The notes under the pieces: model-generated
What the model was told of the DNA's origin: nothing
The model's database searches: none
The model's input: the letters and a program-made list of their open reading frames with translations, nothing else
Shown: positions 23,121 through 35,340 of the stretch, piece by piece
How positions within the stretch are numbered: position 1 is the stretch's first letter
Layout of the letters: every line of letters begins with the position of its first letter
Assembly: GCA_026874595.1 (NCBI GenBank)
Contig: CM049306.1
Location: forward strand, 6,030,019 to 6,094,018
Length of the DNA: 64,000 nucleotides
Direction of reading: 5' to 3'
DNA from: Sipunculus nudus
Taxonomy: Eukaryota; Annelida; Sipuncula; Golfingiida; Sipunculidae
Made by a program: the position numbers and the translations under genes

Positions 23121-26100
23121 ACATCATATGTGTACAAAGACGGTTGAATATTTCAAATATCTTTCTGTAATATTCCAAAATGTCATATACCCGTTAATAT
23201 GTTGAAAACATTGAAAACGCTCTAACTTACTGAATTGTCTGTATTTCTGATTTAAGCTGTGTTCGTAGTTTTTTATACAGAAATAATTCGAACTGCGATT
23301 ATATCAAGGAAAATATACGCCGAGGGATACTCCATCTTATAATAAACAAGTAGCCCCACATAGAATAGTTCTCATCTATAGAAATATACATGATAACATA
23401 TAGCCAACATTCAATTGGTTATCCCCTTCTCGTAATATTTGACTGAACAAACTGCCTATGAAAGGAAATTAAATAAAAATTAAAAGTCTAATTGAACGAG
23501 AAGGATAAAAATTTCAAATTATATTGTAATAGTTACAATGTTGGGAAAATATAATTCTTAATCATATATGCCAACCCTGGAATTGATTGATGGCGCCCGG
23601 AATGGAGAAATTGAAGATATTTTCTAACTTTTGATCAACGGTAATATATAGATATGAAAACATCCATTGCAAATGGATTGCAAATGAAATTACCTGAATA
23701 CACAGAGTGGCATGATTTTATCAATCACGACCAGGAAGTGAATATGATATCAGGTCAAAGTATTTGATTAAATTATTTCAAAATAATTTATCGATATGTT
23801 AATGACATTTAAACTTAGCTATTTAGGCTATAAAAATCATGGTATTATATTAACGAATATTATGATACAAAATTATGAATTTTCATTCAACAACGGATGA
23901 ACGGAATGGATCCGGCATATGAATGAGCTGTGAGGACCCATTAGCTCAGTAAATGAACATGAGAACAGAGGCGGAAGAAACTTGGTAGAAAAAAAATTAC
24001 GGAAGAAATGATAAAATAAGTTAATAAATTCGTTACTTTTTCCATTGTGACAAAAACTCTAAAAAAATTTCCCCGAAAGCCGACTTCAGCGGATTTTGGA
24101 CATGTCATCCTGAGACTTGGGCGTATCAAATGCCATCACAATCAGCTTTCTACCATTTTTTTTTTCATGTACAACTCAAAATATGGCTTCAACGACACGA
24201 CTATCTATTCACGCAGTAGTCTCATTGTATTACTTTTACTCATTATAAGATTTTTTTTGCCATTTTCTTATTCCCCTAAGAAGAGAAACATTATATGATA
24301 GAGCCTAAATTCTCATTTAACTCCATTTTATAAAAACTTAAACCAAAATTTTGATTTTATTCAAATTGCCATAAGCAAGGCAACGAAAAATCCATATTTT
24401 TTTATGGAATCACCGAGTCATCACTACAACGGTCATATATTTTTCCTTGCGGAAACAGGATTTTTAAAATCAGCAACTATTATAGCAAGAAAAATATCAT
24501 GGTCCATAGAGTGAATCAACCTGAATCTGGTAAATCACTTTTACAACCTTTGACACCATTCGTTTAAACAACACATTAATTAAGTTACAAGTCATGAATA
24601 TTCAATAATATCTTTTGATCTCCTACTGTGGTGACGATCGAGTCTCAAGGGGTTAAACCACTTCTGCAGAACAAACGAACTTTCTCTTAATTACTTAAAG
24701 CCATGTTTCTATATCCAGTGAGATTTACACGCCTACTTCAGGTAAACGGAGGTTACGAAAGAGGGCCTGACTGAAGGGTCCGCTGTTTCTGCCATCTAGA
24801 GGTTATTTTCATGACTAACACAGTGTGTCAATGATTACGAAAACATCATATAACACAAACACAGTCAGATACAGTTATGCGTGTAGATCTATATCGATCT
24901 CGGAGCATTATATTGTATGCTACTCCACTGTTGTTATGCCACTACCTAGATCTTATCTTTATAAACATCGGGTTAAAAACACCCTAACGGAACAAAAAGG
25001 ATTCGCAGCGTGTCCATTTCAATTCTCTTTTAAGGTTTTTGGCTTTCTAATGTAAATGCAGCCTATTAAATATTAAACTGAAATCCATTAAATAAAAGCA
25101 AGTGTCAGCTTGATGTGATTATGGTTTATGCTTTTTAAGACACGACGTGCCGAGGTCTGGGAAGCTTTAAGCTTTGATGGCTAGTGGTTGTATTAAGTGT
25201 AAGCCTAATGATGAGGAAAGAGTTAAACAGGGAATACGAGCGGACATTGTGCGACCTTTCTCGCTTTTATTATTTGGATTTATATTTCTTTGATTGAAGA
25301 TATTACATTGATAGAGAAAGATCTGTTCAAAAGAAATCAATACGTTACGTAAGAATATTATCAGTGGTAGCCGAATCAACGAACAAAAGCCTTTTTATTG
25401 ACTGAAGATTACTTAGATTATATGTTTATTTTTATATGCACGGAAGACAAGTGTAAAAAATCCATCATAAAGCATTCGATTCTATATATACAGTCATGTA
25501 TATATGCAAGTTTAGCATTCATAGTTAATACAACTAAAAAAATAAGTCAATATCGTCTTTCAATATAGTGTAAAGATATATAGGTAATTTTCCTTGAAAC
25601 AATTATTATCAAACGTAAGTGAGCGGACTATATTACCCTCTTAACTCGTTTACATCTACGCTGTCTGTGTATTAGAAGCCGCGGTGCATTGTGGGGTCAG
25701 ATTGTGACGCCCACAAACCTAAAACAGCAGAGCTGTACACCTGTGAGACCGATTCTGCACAGTTTGTGTGTTGGGGCCAATTAATTTGTCAAGTAAACTC
25801 TGCGTCTGCCCATTAACTAATATTAATAATTCTTTCAGCAGCGACTATACCTGTAGCAATATAACGGCGAAAAGACAATCCCACACTATGCCAATGTGGC
25901 TATAGCACTGAGCAACAAATACTGTGTTAGACAAGTCATGAATTAACACATTTGTCATCCGCCTCTTGTGTATTCCTATAATATTATTCGTTATTTCTCA
26001 AGAGCATCCGTCTATCTGAGTGATAAGGGAACTTAGTAGGTTAATAGGAAATCTTGGCGTCTATCCACATACGGTCTCCGCGTGTTAAAGCACACAAAGA

Positions 26101-27469
26101 TCACACAAACATTTATCAATTATAACTGTCAGTTAATAATCAAGGATATATACATTGCTATGCAGTTTTCATGTATTTCAAATGTATAATATTTTAATGA
26201 GAAAGATTAAAACATTTGCTTTGCCTTCTATTTAGTTCGTCTTGTCTAATGTACATGTGCCACCGAGGGATAGAAAAGGAAACGTGGTACGTTGCGCAGC
26301 ATACGACATAACTGTGTTTCCATCCCGTGATAAATAATTAATCTCTGCGAAGTTAGCTGTTAATTTTAAGTACACATGAACTTTGCCCAAGTCCTCACGG
26401 ACTCGCGTGCATGCTTCCTTTTCAACAGACATGGGGGCGGGGGGTAAATAATATATCCCTGAAGTAATTATGAGTCAGTACCTTTTTCAAGGATTCTTGG
26501 ATCAAAACACCTTCCATTAACGTTGTTGGAGCTTCAGTTACTGACATTAAAGATAGGCCTAAATATCTATCACAGAAGTCTCTAAAGAGGTTAGAAAAGT
26601 CAACGTCAAATGTTATTTTTTGAAGGATCAGTCAAAATCGATTCAATACGTGCAAAGTTCATCCACCAGAGAGACAGCATGACATTCCTCAGCAAGAAAC
26701 AGACGGTGAAGCATTTTGTTCAGTGAGTGTTTTTGTCTCCCTGTTGTACCCATTAACCTTTGCCATGTTTCTTGTGTTTTGCTCACTTGTTTTCAGGGTT
26801 TTTTTAGAGCCTGTGCATGTATGAGTCAAAACCTGAACTTCAGATATGAGCCTGCAGTAAAAGAAACATCATTGCTCCGGCACGCCATGGTCTCCAGACA
26901 TTGATGTACTTGAGTTTGGGTACGGCAGTGTGTCAGTTCTCTCACATCTTATACAAACACATATAAGGTGACTACTATTTACACTTGGTATACCATATCC
27001 GAGGTGTGTAATAAATAAAGATAAGAAGAAGGACCTTAAGATTATTGTCCTAACCAGTTTCCGAGGATGCTTAAATCATGCACTTAATTGATTATTTGAC
27101 TAAACATAACCTACCTGTTTATCTCGACAAAGGAATCTGATTGGATAATTTGATATACTGGTTCCAAACATTAGTACGGAATAACTGCCAGTACAGCTAG
27201 AAACCTAGAACACACGAAAAGGTCAAGGATTGCTGGAGAAACAGGAGTCAGAAAAAAGAATATATCGCTGGGAGAAAGAACGCAGTGGTTGTACTAACAT
27301 GGAATGCATATTTCACGTGTGACTGAAAACAGGACCCTTGGTTGAGCCTGGTTCGTACAGATACTTTATTTGGTATGATATAGTTTTATACAACTATACA
27401 GTACCCGTTTTATGTTAAATAACGCTTGAAGAATTGTAGACACCAGAGCAGTCATTCCGATGTATACAA
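23121..27469. other. Long AT-rich stretch, no supported gene
   Basis: Only short ORFs, overlapping on both strands. A 9-bp inverted pair (CCTTCTCG/CGAGAAGG) at about 23422 and 23497 is the only structure noticed. No SINE, LTR, array or RNA gene found. Confidence 0.6.
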
Positions 27470-27737
27470 CCAGGGGGGTCACCATCCCCCCCCCCCCACA
27501 ATGTTCAGAGAAAAATAGTTATATATTGCAAATGAAATATATCAACAATAAAAATTATAGACGTTGGATCCATTTATGAGTTTACTATGGTTTCGAATTA
27601 AACCTGGTTTGGAATTAACTTAAACTGGAAACATAGAACCTTATTTTCTAAACCTTATTTTCTAAAATCTTATACTTAATTGTAATATGTGTGAAATGTG
27701 ATAAGGAATGTATATTTGAAATGTGTCATGCAGACGC

Positions 27738-27815
<78 letters not shown>

Positions 27816-27847
27816 TGTGTGTGTCCCTGTCATCCCTCCCCCCCTGG
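27470..27847. mobile_element. Dispersed repeat, copy 1, with CCAGGGGGG ends and (AT)n
   Basis: Begins CCAGGGGGGTCACC with a 12-C run at 27486-27497, and ends ATCCCTCCCCCCCTGG, giving short inverted ends. The interior (27526-27705) is clearly related to 58526-58660, sharing AAATGAAATATAT, AATTATAGAC, CCTGGTTTGGAATTAAC and ATACTTAATTGTAA in order. An (AT)n tract occupies 27738-27808. It is probably a small non-autonomous element; no coding capacity. Confidence 0.5.
27738..27808. repeat. (AT)n microsatellite
   Basis: About 35 AT repeats with one interruption (TACAT) near the start, inside the dispersed repeat. Confidence 0.97.
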
Positions 27848-28835
27848 AAGATAGATTGACGCCACTGCAACCAACTTGTCTCACTCTGAACCTAATTAAC
27901 CAAAATGTAGCGCTTATTCTACAGAAAAAGAGACAACAAAAGATGTAAAAAAAGTAATGCTTACAGTCGTAGTTTAAATCCTAGATAGCAATGAACAGAT
28001 GAAATGATAGGCATATATATGTCATCAATAAATTTCTTGAGTACGAAATGGTATTTTTTTTTCTTTTCCAGTTAGTCCATATTTTTTGTTTGTTTTTATC
28101 CTTGATAGTGCAACCATGCATGTTACTTGGTTCATGGAATAATATTCCACAGGGTACTCTATAGATTAACATTTTTCTGATATGTTAAGAGTAAGATGAA
28201 CTGTACATGTTTTATATACATGTGTATACGATTTGTATTTATTGCTTTTTTTACTTTGATCATTACCATTTTATAAAATGTATTTGATGAAACTACTAAA
28301 GTAAAAAATGAAAATAATTTATGAAACCTCAGAGATGATATGGAAAAAAGAAAACATTCATTTTAAAAACACCAGCACATAATTGCTTGTCATAACGCAA
28401 GTTCCTAATAAGCGGAATCTCATAATATCAGCTGATTAAAGACATTCCGATAAGAGTTCAGTCAATACATTTGCTGATCCGCGATAAGAATGCCTAGATG
28501 AATGACTGCAAATAAATAAGCGTCGACTCGTCGGCAGTGGGAGTCGAGGGTTCAGAACAAGTGGGCGTAGTGGGGGCCGTGGAGGACGGAGAGAATCTGG
28601 GTTAATAGAAATACGATTCCCAGTACGAAATGTCTCAAATTGTTCAATATATTGTCTCAAATTAAGGTGTGCTGAAGATGAGGAATATAGAACACCAAAA
28701 CAAAAGTGATTAATTATTCAACTATCATTTTTTATACAAACCTAATAAAAAAAGAACCGTGTAGACTACAGGGATAGGCCAAAACATTTAGCTGCTTCTC
28801 CACGGAAATCACTTGAGATAATGTTTTATATACAT
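27848..28835. other. AT-rich stretch, no supported gene
   Basis: No gene recognised. A minus-strand frame at 28436-28660 is proline/arginine-rich only because of a local GC-rich patch and matches no known domain. Confidence 0.6.
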
Positions 28836-29659
28836 TGTAACGGAACCTAATATCAACAGATCACGTAGTCGTGACGAGCATTAATTTTCTTATGGAGATA
28901 AGAAAAATCAGATTCTGTAACACTAGGCAGCGTGAAATGTCTAGGGGAATGAATAAAGAAGTCAGTGGTTTTTTTTTGTTAACAAATAATTATAATTTAT
29001 TCTTAAAACAATCCTTACATTACAATTCACAAAATCAATACAATGACACAGTATAACAACAGTACAACAGCAAATCAATAAAATTTCACAGTATAATAAA
29101 TAAAGTGTACAGTACCTGGATTCCACCACTGTCACAGCGACAACAAGACCTTTAAAGCATATAATCCAGATGAAAAGTTTACAAAATCTTCTCAGAGAAT
29201 AATAGTCCAATTCAATCACAAAATCATTCTGTTGTAATCCAAAAGTGAAATTCTTGTAATAATCCCGAAAGCAAACCGAAGACAGGTCGTACTAAATCTG
29301 CATAGAGTTCGTAGAATCCCTGAAACTACTGCAATTATCGGATAGGTCCCATAACTGACTCACACTCTTCCGTGTCCGCTGGAATATTTCTCTCTCCTCT
29401 CCCCGGCTCTAAAACATAGCCCCTATTTATAAATTTTCATCCAAAAATTCTAGAAACTTCTATTTCACGAACAGTCTAAAGAACCCTACAATACATAATA
29501 CACACGCCCAAAGAACATACTAGAACAAAGAAAGCTGTGTTTCTACACATCAGACCCCGCACGTGGGCCGGGCCAGCTGGCGCGCCTCCCATGGCAACGG
29601 ACAATACTAGTGCTACACATGTAAGACTGCTGCACACAATAAAAGATACATCTGTAACA
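28836..29659 (-). mobile_element. Solo Gypsy LTR, copy 3
   Basis: An 824-bp LTR of the same family running TGTAACGG to TGTAACA in window orientation. It has the conserved AACACTAGGCAGCGTGAAAT and GAATAAAGAAGTCAGTG segments and the TTTATA region near 29429. No internal sequence adjoins either end. The flanks are ACAT before and ACGT after, a 4-bp target duplication with one change. A solo LTR is the usual product of recombination between the two LTRs of a full element. Confidence 0.9.
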
Positions 29660-31212
29660 ACGTATAATTAACCGGACTTTATTGGCAGAATATAATTTAT
29701 ATACAAAATATACCTTGAGAATCCGATAAATGTTTTCAAAGAAGACTTATTTGACATCTGACAGCTAGGGGACAAGGACAAATTAACATTAGGTATATAA
29801 TTTCACAGAATCATATAATTGCTATATATTATTGCTTCATACGCCATATTAGGGAACAACAAAATAAGTTCTTTGAACACTTACTTATATGTAACTTGAA
29901 ATCAGCACAAACTTCAAGGACGGACCCTCTTGTTTTAAAAGGGACACGCAGATAACTAAACACGGGTTTATATATGTCTGCATTTAGATGACTGTCCGGG
30001 GTGTTGTAAACTAGGATTATCGTCCGAGTTTTATTGAGCGCAGGGATGATGGCCTTTTTGTAAAGTCCAGGGAGTGTCCTTGAAGCAAGTACGGTATCCT
30101 CCTCCACCCATAACTCGAATATTCATGACGTCACGCGATAGATACACTTATACACATTCTCTGATTCAATACGGGATGATCAACCCTGTTTATGCGAGTT
30201 AATAACAATAAATACATGGAATAAGATCGGTATTTCGTATTCTTCAAAGTGTAGGAGCACCAGCCTAAAGAACATGTCACATAATCAACCTCAGTTAATT
30301 GTCAAGATAAACCAGTTAACACCGGTGTAATCAGTATAAACCAAGTTTGAACTTTCTTGGTATCACAATATATATATATATATCCCGACGCGCCATCAGC
30401 GACTTCAACTGTATAAACCAGCAGGCGGTCGATACCCCCGGTCAGACTGAACTTTATGTTTGACCTTGACCATATACCGCATGGCATCAAGACTTTCATG
30501 TCTCACAAACATATCCGGGAACTGCGTGTAATTTTTGTTCCCCTGAGACAGAGCAGGTGTCTGAGCCCTTTCTTAAGGTGAATAGTCACTAGATTTAACA
30601 CTTCTGACGTGGAATTCGTCTGACTTTAATGTTATGCCAGCAAAGTGATAATTTTTATACTTATTTAATTGTATTTTGTATTTATATAAAATAAATTCTT
30701 AATATTTTATCATTCAATTTTATATTGCTTTTTTTTAATTAATAAAGAAAATTTTTTTATATAAAAATACAACCAAAAATGTTTATTAAAATAGATAATT
30801 CCTAACCATATAATGTTATAATCTATGATTATTTTATCGTCATTGTCAGCAAATTAGCTGTGTGCCACGGATCTTTTCTTCATGTGAAATAAAATTTGAT
30901 AAAAACTGCAATATTTTCAATAACTAAAAATAGAGGGTTTCAAATATAAATAACGCGACAGTAAATGGTTATAAAAATGTAACTGAAGTTTTTATGCATT
31001 GACAGCGTTACTGGGACAGATCATTTTTCTTGTGGGAGCGGCAGGTCGTACGTCTCAATCAGGAAAGTTTTATTATTTTCATAAATTGACGGGATTTATT
31101 TTATAACTGACTGGTCCCGGTAACGAAGGTAATGACGTACATGACTACTCCAACTCAAACTGAGTTATTGTAGAAATATTTCATTCTTACAACACAATCT
31201 ATGGTCCTTATT
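29660..31212. other. Unique stretch with a CRE palindrome, no supported gene
   Basis: A perfect TGACGTCA lies at 30126-30133. On the minus strand just past it, an unrecognised frame of about 90 codons runs 30107-29829, with GTAAGT near 29885 that could be a splice donor. No start codon in frame or known domain supports it as an exon. Confidence 0.35.
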
Positions 31213-32452
31213 GATCCGTGTAGCTACGTTTACCGGGCGCGCGGTATGCGGATTGCGGCAGCAGAACGTGGTTTGCGGAACGCGATATAAAATCGCGTTG
31301 GGCATATATATACTTAGCTGGCGGTAATACCCTGCGATATGGGCCCGATGATATCAAAATCCACTAGACGCTATACCACGCGAGGTATGCGGTACGCCTT
31401 TTAGGTCCTCTGAGAGAATACAACCAGCGTACTAGCTGTCAGAGTGCCGTTACAACCTTCAGCCAGGAATACACTTTAAGGCGCTATGAGGATGCAAATG
31501 CGCGTCATTTCTGACAACACCTTATGGCCTACAGTAAGCTGACACTTATCATTAACAGACTAATCGTTAGCTTAGTTACTATACTTACAAACAACAGCAA
31601 GCATGAGCGAAAAAAGTTCCGGTTAACTCGCAGTTCTGTGTTTGTGGAATTTCCTCCTGCGTAATTTTTTTAACCAATCACGTTGCAGGTATCTAAAATC
31701 GGTGGTTTCCTTGACAACGCATGCGTTTCACAAGATGACACCAGTTGTTGAATAACTTAACGGTGTGGCCTGAGGTCAGTTATTCACCACTGTTTGCGAA
31801 TCTCTCTTGCAGTGCCTCTAAACGAGCTCCGCATGGGCGCTGCCATCTTTGATTATGTGCTGAGCCAATCAGATTTTTTTACGGAGCGTTTGGTTTGCTG
31901 GGGGTTCCCCGATAAGGCCCTGGTGGCCAAAGCTGTAGAATCCTTCCATTTCTCATTGGGTGTAACTTGAAGGTCCAGCGGGAGGTCACACGCTGTAATC
32001 ACAGTGTAGGGTTACTAGACGTAGTAAAATTTTTACGCGATACAGGAAATGACTATAGTTACAATAGAGACGGAGTTTCAGTGTGGATTATGAGTTCACA
32101 TGTATTATTTTGTGTTAATTCCTCATTTATAGCCTAATGCTAAGATAATAGGCAGTTTCCCACGATATTAGTGCAACATGTTGGAAGACCACTGCGATGC
32201 ATTCCTCGATTTGATTTGTATATCCCGACTCGTTATAGGCTTACCTACTGAGTCGGTTTGTCTCGGCTTGGTATGTGGATCATATTCTCCACAGATTCCT
32301 TTTTACCGCGTGTCTCATACAACATAACGCATACCGCATCGCGCAGGATCGGTAAACGGTTTATGATAAAAATAATTAAAGCTATTTTTTTTTTTTGGCA
32401 TACCGCTTGCCGCATACCGCGCGCCCGTAAACGCATCTTTACGGATCAGAAT
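31213..32452. mobile_element. 1.24-kb TIR element, GC-rich ends (GGGCGCGCGGTATGCGG)
   Basis: The left end reads GATCCGTGTAGCTACGTTTAC then GGGCGCGCGGTATGCGG. The right end, reverse-complemented, reads GATCCGTAAAGATGCGTTTAC then the identical GGGCGCGCGGTATGCGG. The inverted match is about 40 bp with four mismatches and one indel. GGTATGCGG-type words recur just inside both ends (31386-31397; 32330-32340), as subterminal repeats do. No transposase ORF, so it is non-autonomous. Three CCAAT-type boxes lie inside (about 31674, 31865, and inverted at 31956). The superfamily is not settled, because the target duplication cannot be defined. Confidence 0.72.
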
Positions 32453-33201
32453 GATTTACAAAGTTTCCTTTGATGAAGTCATTGTATATGATTATGTTAA
32501 GTTTTCCTATATGTTGAAGGGTAGCCATATTTAAAAATTAATATTTAAAAATATATTTTCCGATTTGAAATCAGTGTTTACGTTGATACCAAAATACGTT
32601 TGACATAAATTATTGAAGACAAATGTATTATTAGAATAAACAAAAAAGTGGAAAATATTAAATAAATTTTCAGCTTTCTTTGTATCGTTGTATTTTTAAT
32701 AAGAGAGACAGTTTTGTGGGGGGGGGGGGTTCGTTCACAGATATTTTACTATTCATTTTTAATCCATGAAACGAGCCACTCTGCATAATCAGAAAATGTT
32801 ATTATGTCATTCCATATTTTGAAAGAGCGGTATACATTGGACAAACCAGGCTTGCTGTGACCATATATCACAATACAAAATCCAGCGAGATACCAGCGGT
32901 GTAGCCAGGATTAACAATTCACCATAAAAAGCGTCCGTTAAGAATCTACAGAACCATAAAGACAGATACCTCGGTATATTGAGGAGATGTATAGTTTTCA
33001 TACGACAATCTATCATGTCTTGGTGTGAACGCTGAGTCGCGGCTGGTTGGTTTTAATTATCTCAATACAGTTCCCCGTCTGTTTTTTATCCCCTCGTGGC
33101 GTCATTAGACCGGGTATAGCTTGACTCTGAGATGTTTATGTCCTGGTCCTCATGTTCTGTATGAGGCTCGTGTCACTTGGTGCTAGAGCAGTCCATTAAT
33201 A
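32453..33201. other. AT-rich stretch, no supported gene
   Basis: Contains a 12-G run at 32718-32729 and nothing else recognised. Confidence 0.6.
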
Positions 33202-33560
33202 TTGTCACCACTGTTTTCACTCTGCCAGACAGTGGCGCCATCTGTTGCCAGTATATATTCCTATAGACAACATTTATCCTCGCACCCTCTGTGTTACAAT
33301 AACATATTTTCTTATATAATCCGTTTGATAATTTACATTATCAACAAACCGATCAAGAAAACTAAACCAAGGGTCCGCAGATCCGCATATGGCAAATACT
33401 CCCTTAAATGTCTTGGCACTGAGCTATGGAATGAATTAGAAAATATATACAATTCCTCTGAAAGTTTACGGATATTAAAGATATCTGACAAATGGAATGC
33501 TCAAATGAAAATGCGGTTTATGTATATTTACAATGACTTACAATACAATGGCTTGCGTAA
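33202..33560 (+). pseudogene. Probable LINE reverse-transcriptase tail remnant
   Basis: The frame includes RRSAYGKYSLKCLGTELWNE and then an LRILKISDKW-like stretch. This resembles the C-terminal end of many APE-type LINE polymerases (a pattern like YG..SLR..G..LWN.L.......L..FK). No catalytic RT motif is present upstream, so only the 3' end inserted or survived, which is typical of LINE copies. It runs into an (AT)n tract that could be the decayed 3' tail. A chance resemblance is possible but unlikely over this length. Confidence 0.45.
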
Positions 33561-33576
33561 GTTGTGGTGTCTGGGT

Positions 33577-33579
<3 letters not shown>

Positions 33580-33641
<62 letters not shown>
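33580..33641. repeat. (AT)n microsatellite
   Basis: About 31 uninterrupted AT repeats directly after the LINE-like remnant. Confidence 0.97.
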
Positions 33642-33642
<1 letters not shown>

Positions 33643-34469
33643 TCACTGGTCGCACTTTTGTCAGAGAACCCCTCAATAGGATATGTGCACGTTTTTGGTC
33701 TTCACCTGACTGGTATCATGTAAAGTGTGTCCTTAAGGGGGTCATGGCCTTATTTTACATAAATCAAGGGATGTCTCAAATTATCTTCAAAAGGGGCTAA
33801 CACAGCGCTACCAGCGTAACTAGGCAGAAAACAATCTGTGACATTACAGATTATTTGTTTATTTGGAGCATCATCAAGAGACTTGATTTTAATAATCGAA
33901 CTTGTGGAAAGTAGGGGTTGAAATAAACTCTTGTCTTATCTATTGCTGGTTAATTTACAAATTATCTTTAGGCATTTTATAGATCAGCCAGTCTTCATTA
34001 AATTAAAGCACATTGTATCTGGGATGAAAGTTCACTGGTCTTCACGTTCAACCTAATGAACGTGATTCATTCAAGAACAAAGATATATCCTTTATCTAGC
34101 CATGCACTGTAAGTTTATAAATAACTCCTTTTCCCCTAACTTTAAAGAAAATAATGTTAATAATTAATGTTTTAAGCTTATTATACGTGGAATTAAATTA
34201 CACTTTTTTACACTTGAAATGCTTTTTCGATGAATCGTATATTTAATGTGCGATTTAAAATTCATAATTGACTCAGAAGCGTATTGTTGCCTTCTGGTAA
34301 AAAAACTGTCAAGTTAACAGGAGAAAACATTATGCCTGATATTGTATCTTCAATTCACGTTATACCCTCAAAATATTAAAGAAACCAGAAACGGAATTCT
34401 AGTATAGGATTAGGGTCCTAACCCTGACAGCAGAGGTTTGTAAAAGCTCTCAACTGGAAGCCAAGATGA
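33642..34469. other. AT-rich stretch, nothing recognised
   Basis: No gene or repeat boundary seen; a small hairpin (AATCTGT/ACAGATT) near 33832 is unremarkable. Confidence 0.6.
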
Positions 34470-35340
34470 GCATTTGTTATAATTGAAACAGGGTTACGGC
34501 TATGTGGTTTTAACAAGTCAAGACATTTGTTATTACTCAAAGAAGTTAAGGCCATGTGGTTTAAAAAAATCACGGCTTTTGTTATTTCTTAAATAGATTT
34601 ACGGCAATGTGGTTTTAAAAAGTCACGGCATTTGTTATTTCTAAAATAGGTTTACGGCTATGTGGTTTTAACAAGTCAAGACATTTGTTATTACTCAAAG
34701 AAGTTAAGGCCATGTGGTTTAAAAAAATCACGGCTTTTGTTATTTCTTGAATAGATTTACGGCAATGTGGTTTTAAAGAGTCACGGCATTTGTTATTTCT
34801 AAAATAGGTTTACGGCTATGTGGTTTTAACAAGTCATTGCATTTGTTATTACTGAAATAGGCTGAGGCCGCTGTGGTTTTAACAAGTCAAGGCATTTGTT
34901 ATTTCTTCAATAGGTTTACGGCTATGTGGTTTTAACGAGTGACGGTATTTGATATTTCTTAAATAGGTTTATGGAAAATGTCGTTTTAACAAGTCACGGC
35001 TTTTGTTATTTCTTAAATAGGTTTACGGTTATGTGGTTTCAACAGGTCATTGCATTTGTTATTACTGATATAGGCTGAAGGCGTTGTGGTTTTAACAAGT
35101 CTCAGCATATGTTATTTCTTAAATAGGTTTAAGGCTATGTGGTTTTAACAAAACACGGCATGTGTTATTTCTTATATATTTTACGGCTGTGTTGTTTTAT
35201 CAAGTCACGCCCTATGTTATTTCTTCAATAGGTTAACGGCTATGTGGTTTTAACAAGTCACGGCATTTGTTATTTTCTTAAATTGGTTTACGGCAATGTG
35301 GTTTTAACAATTTACGGCGTTTGTTATTTAGGGCACTTGT
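34470..35340. repeat. 53-bp minisatellite, about 16 units
   Basis: Units of 52-53 bp carry GGTTTACGGCTATGTGGTTT, AACAAGTCACGGC and ATTTGTTATTTCTTAAATA. Copies vary by substitutions and small indels. A block of three units starting at about 34493 recurs from about 34653 with the same private changes (AAGACATTTGTTATTACTC, then AAGGCCATGTGG, then ATTTACGGCAATG), so the array has grown partly by three-unit steps. No function seen. Confidence 0.95.

Noticed and set aside
33564-33800. ORF with YIYIYI repeats
   Set aside because: It is an (AT)n microsatellite translation.
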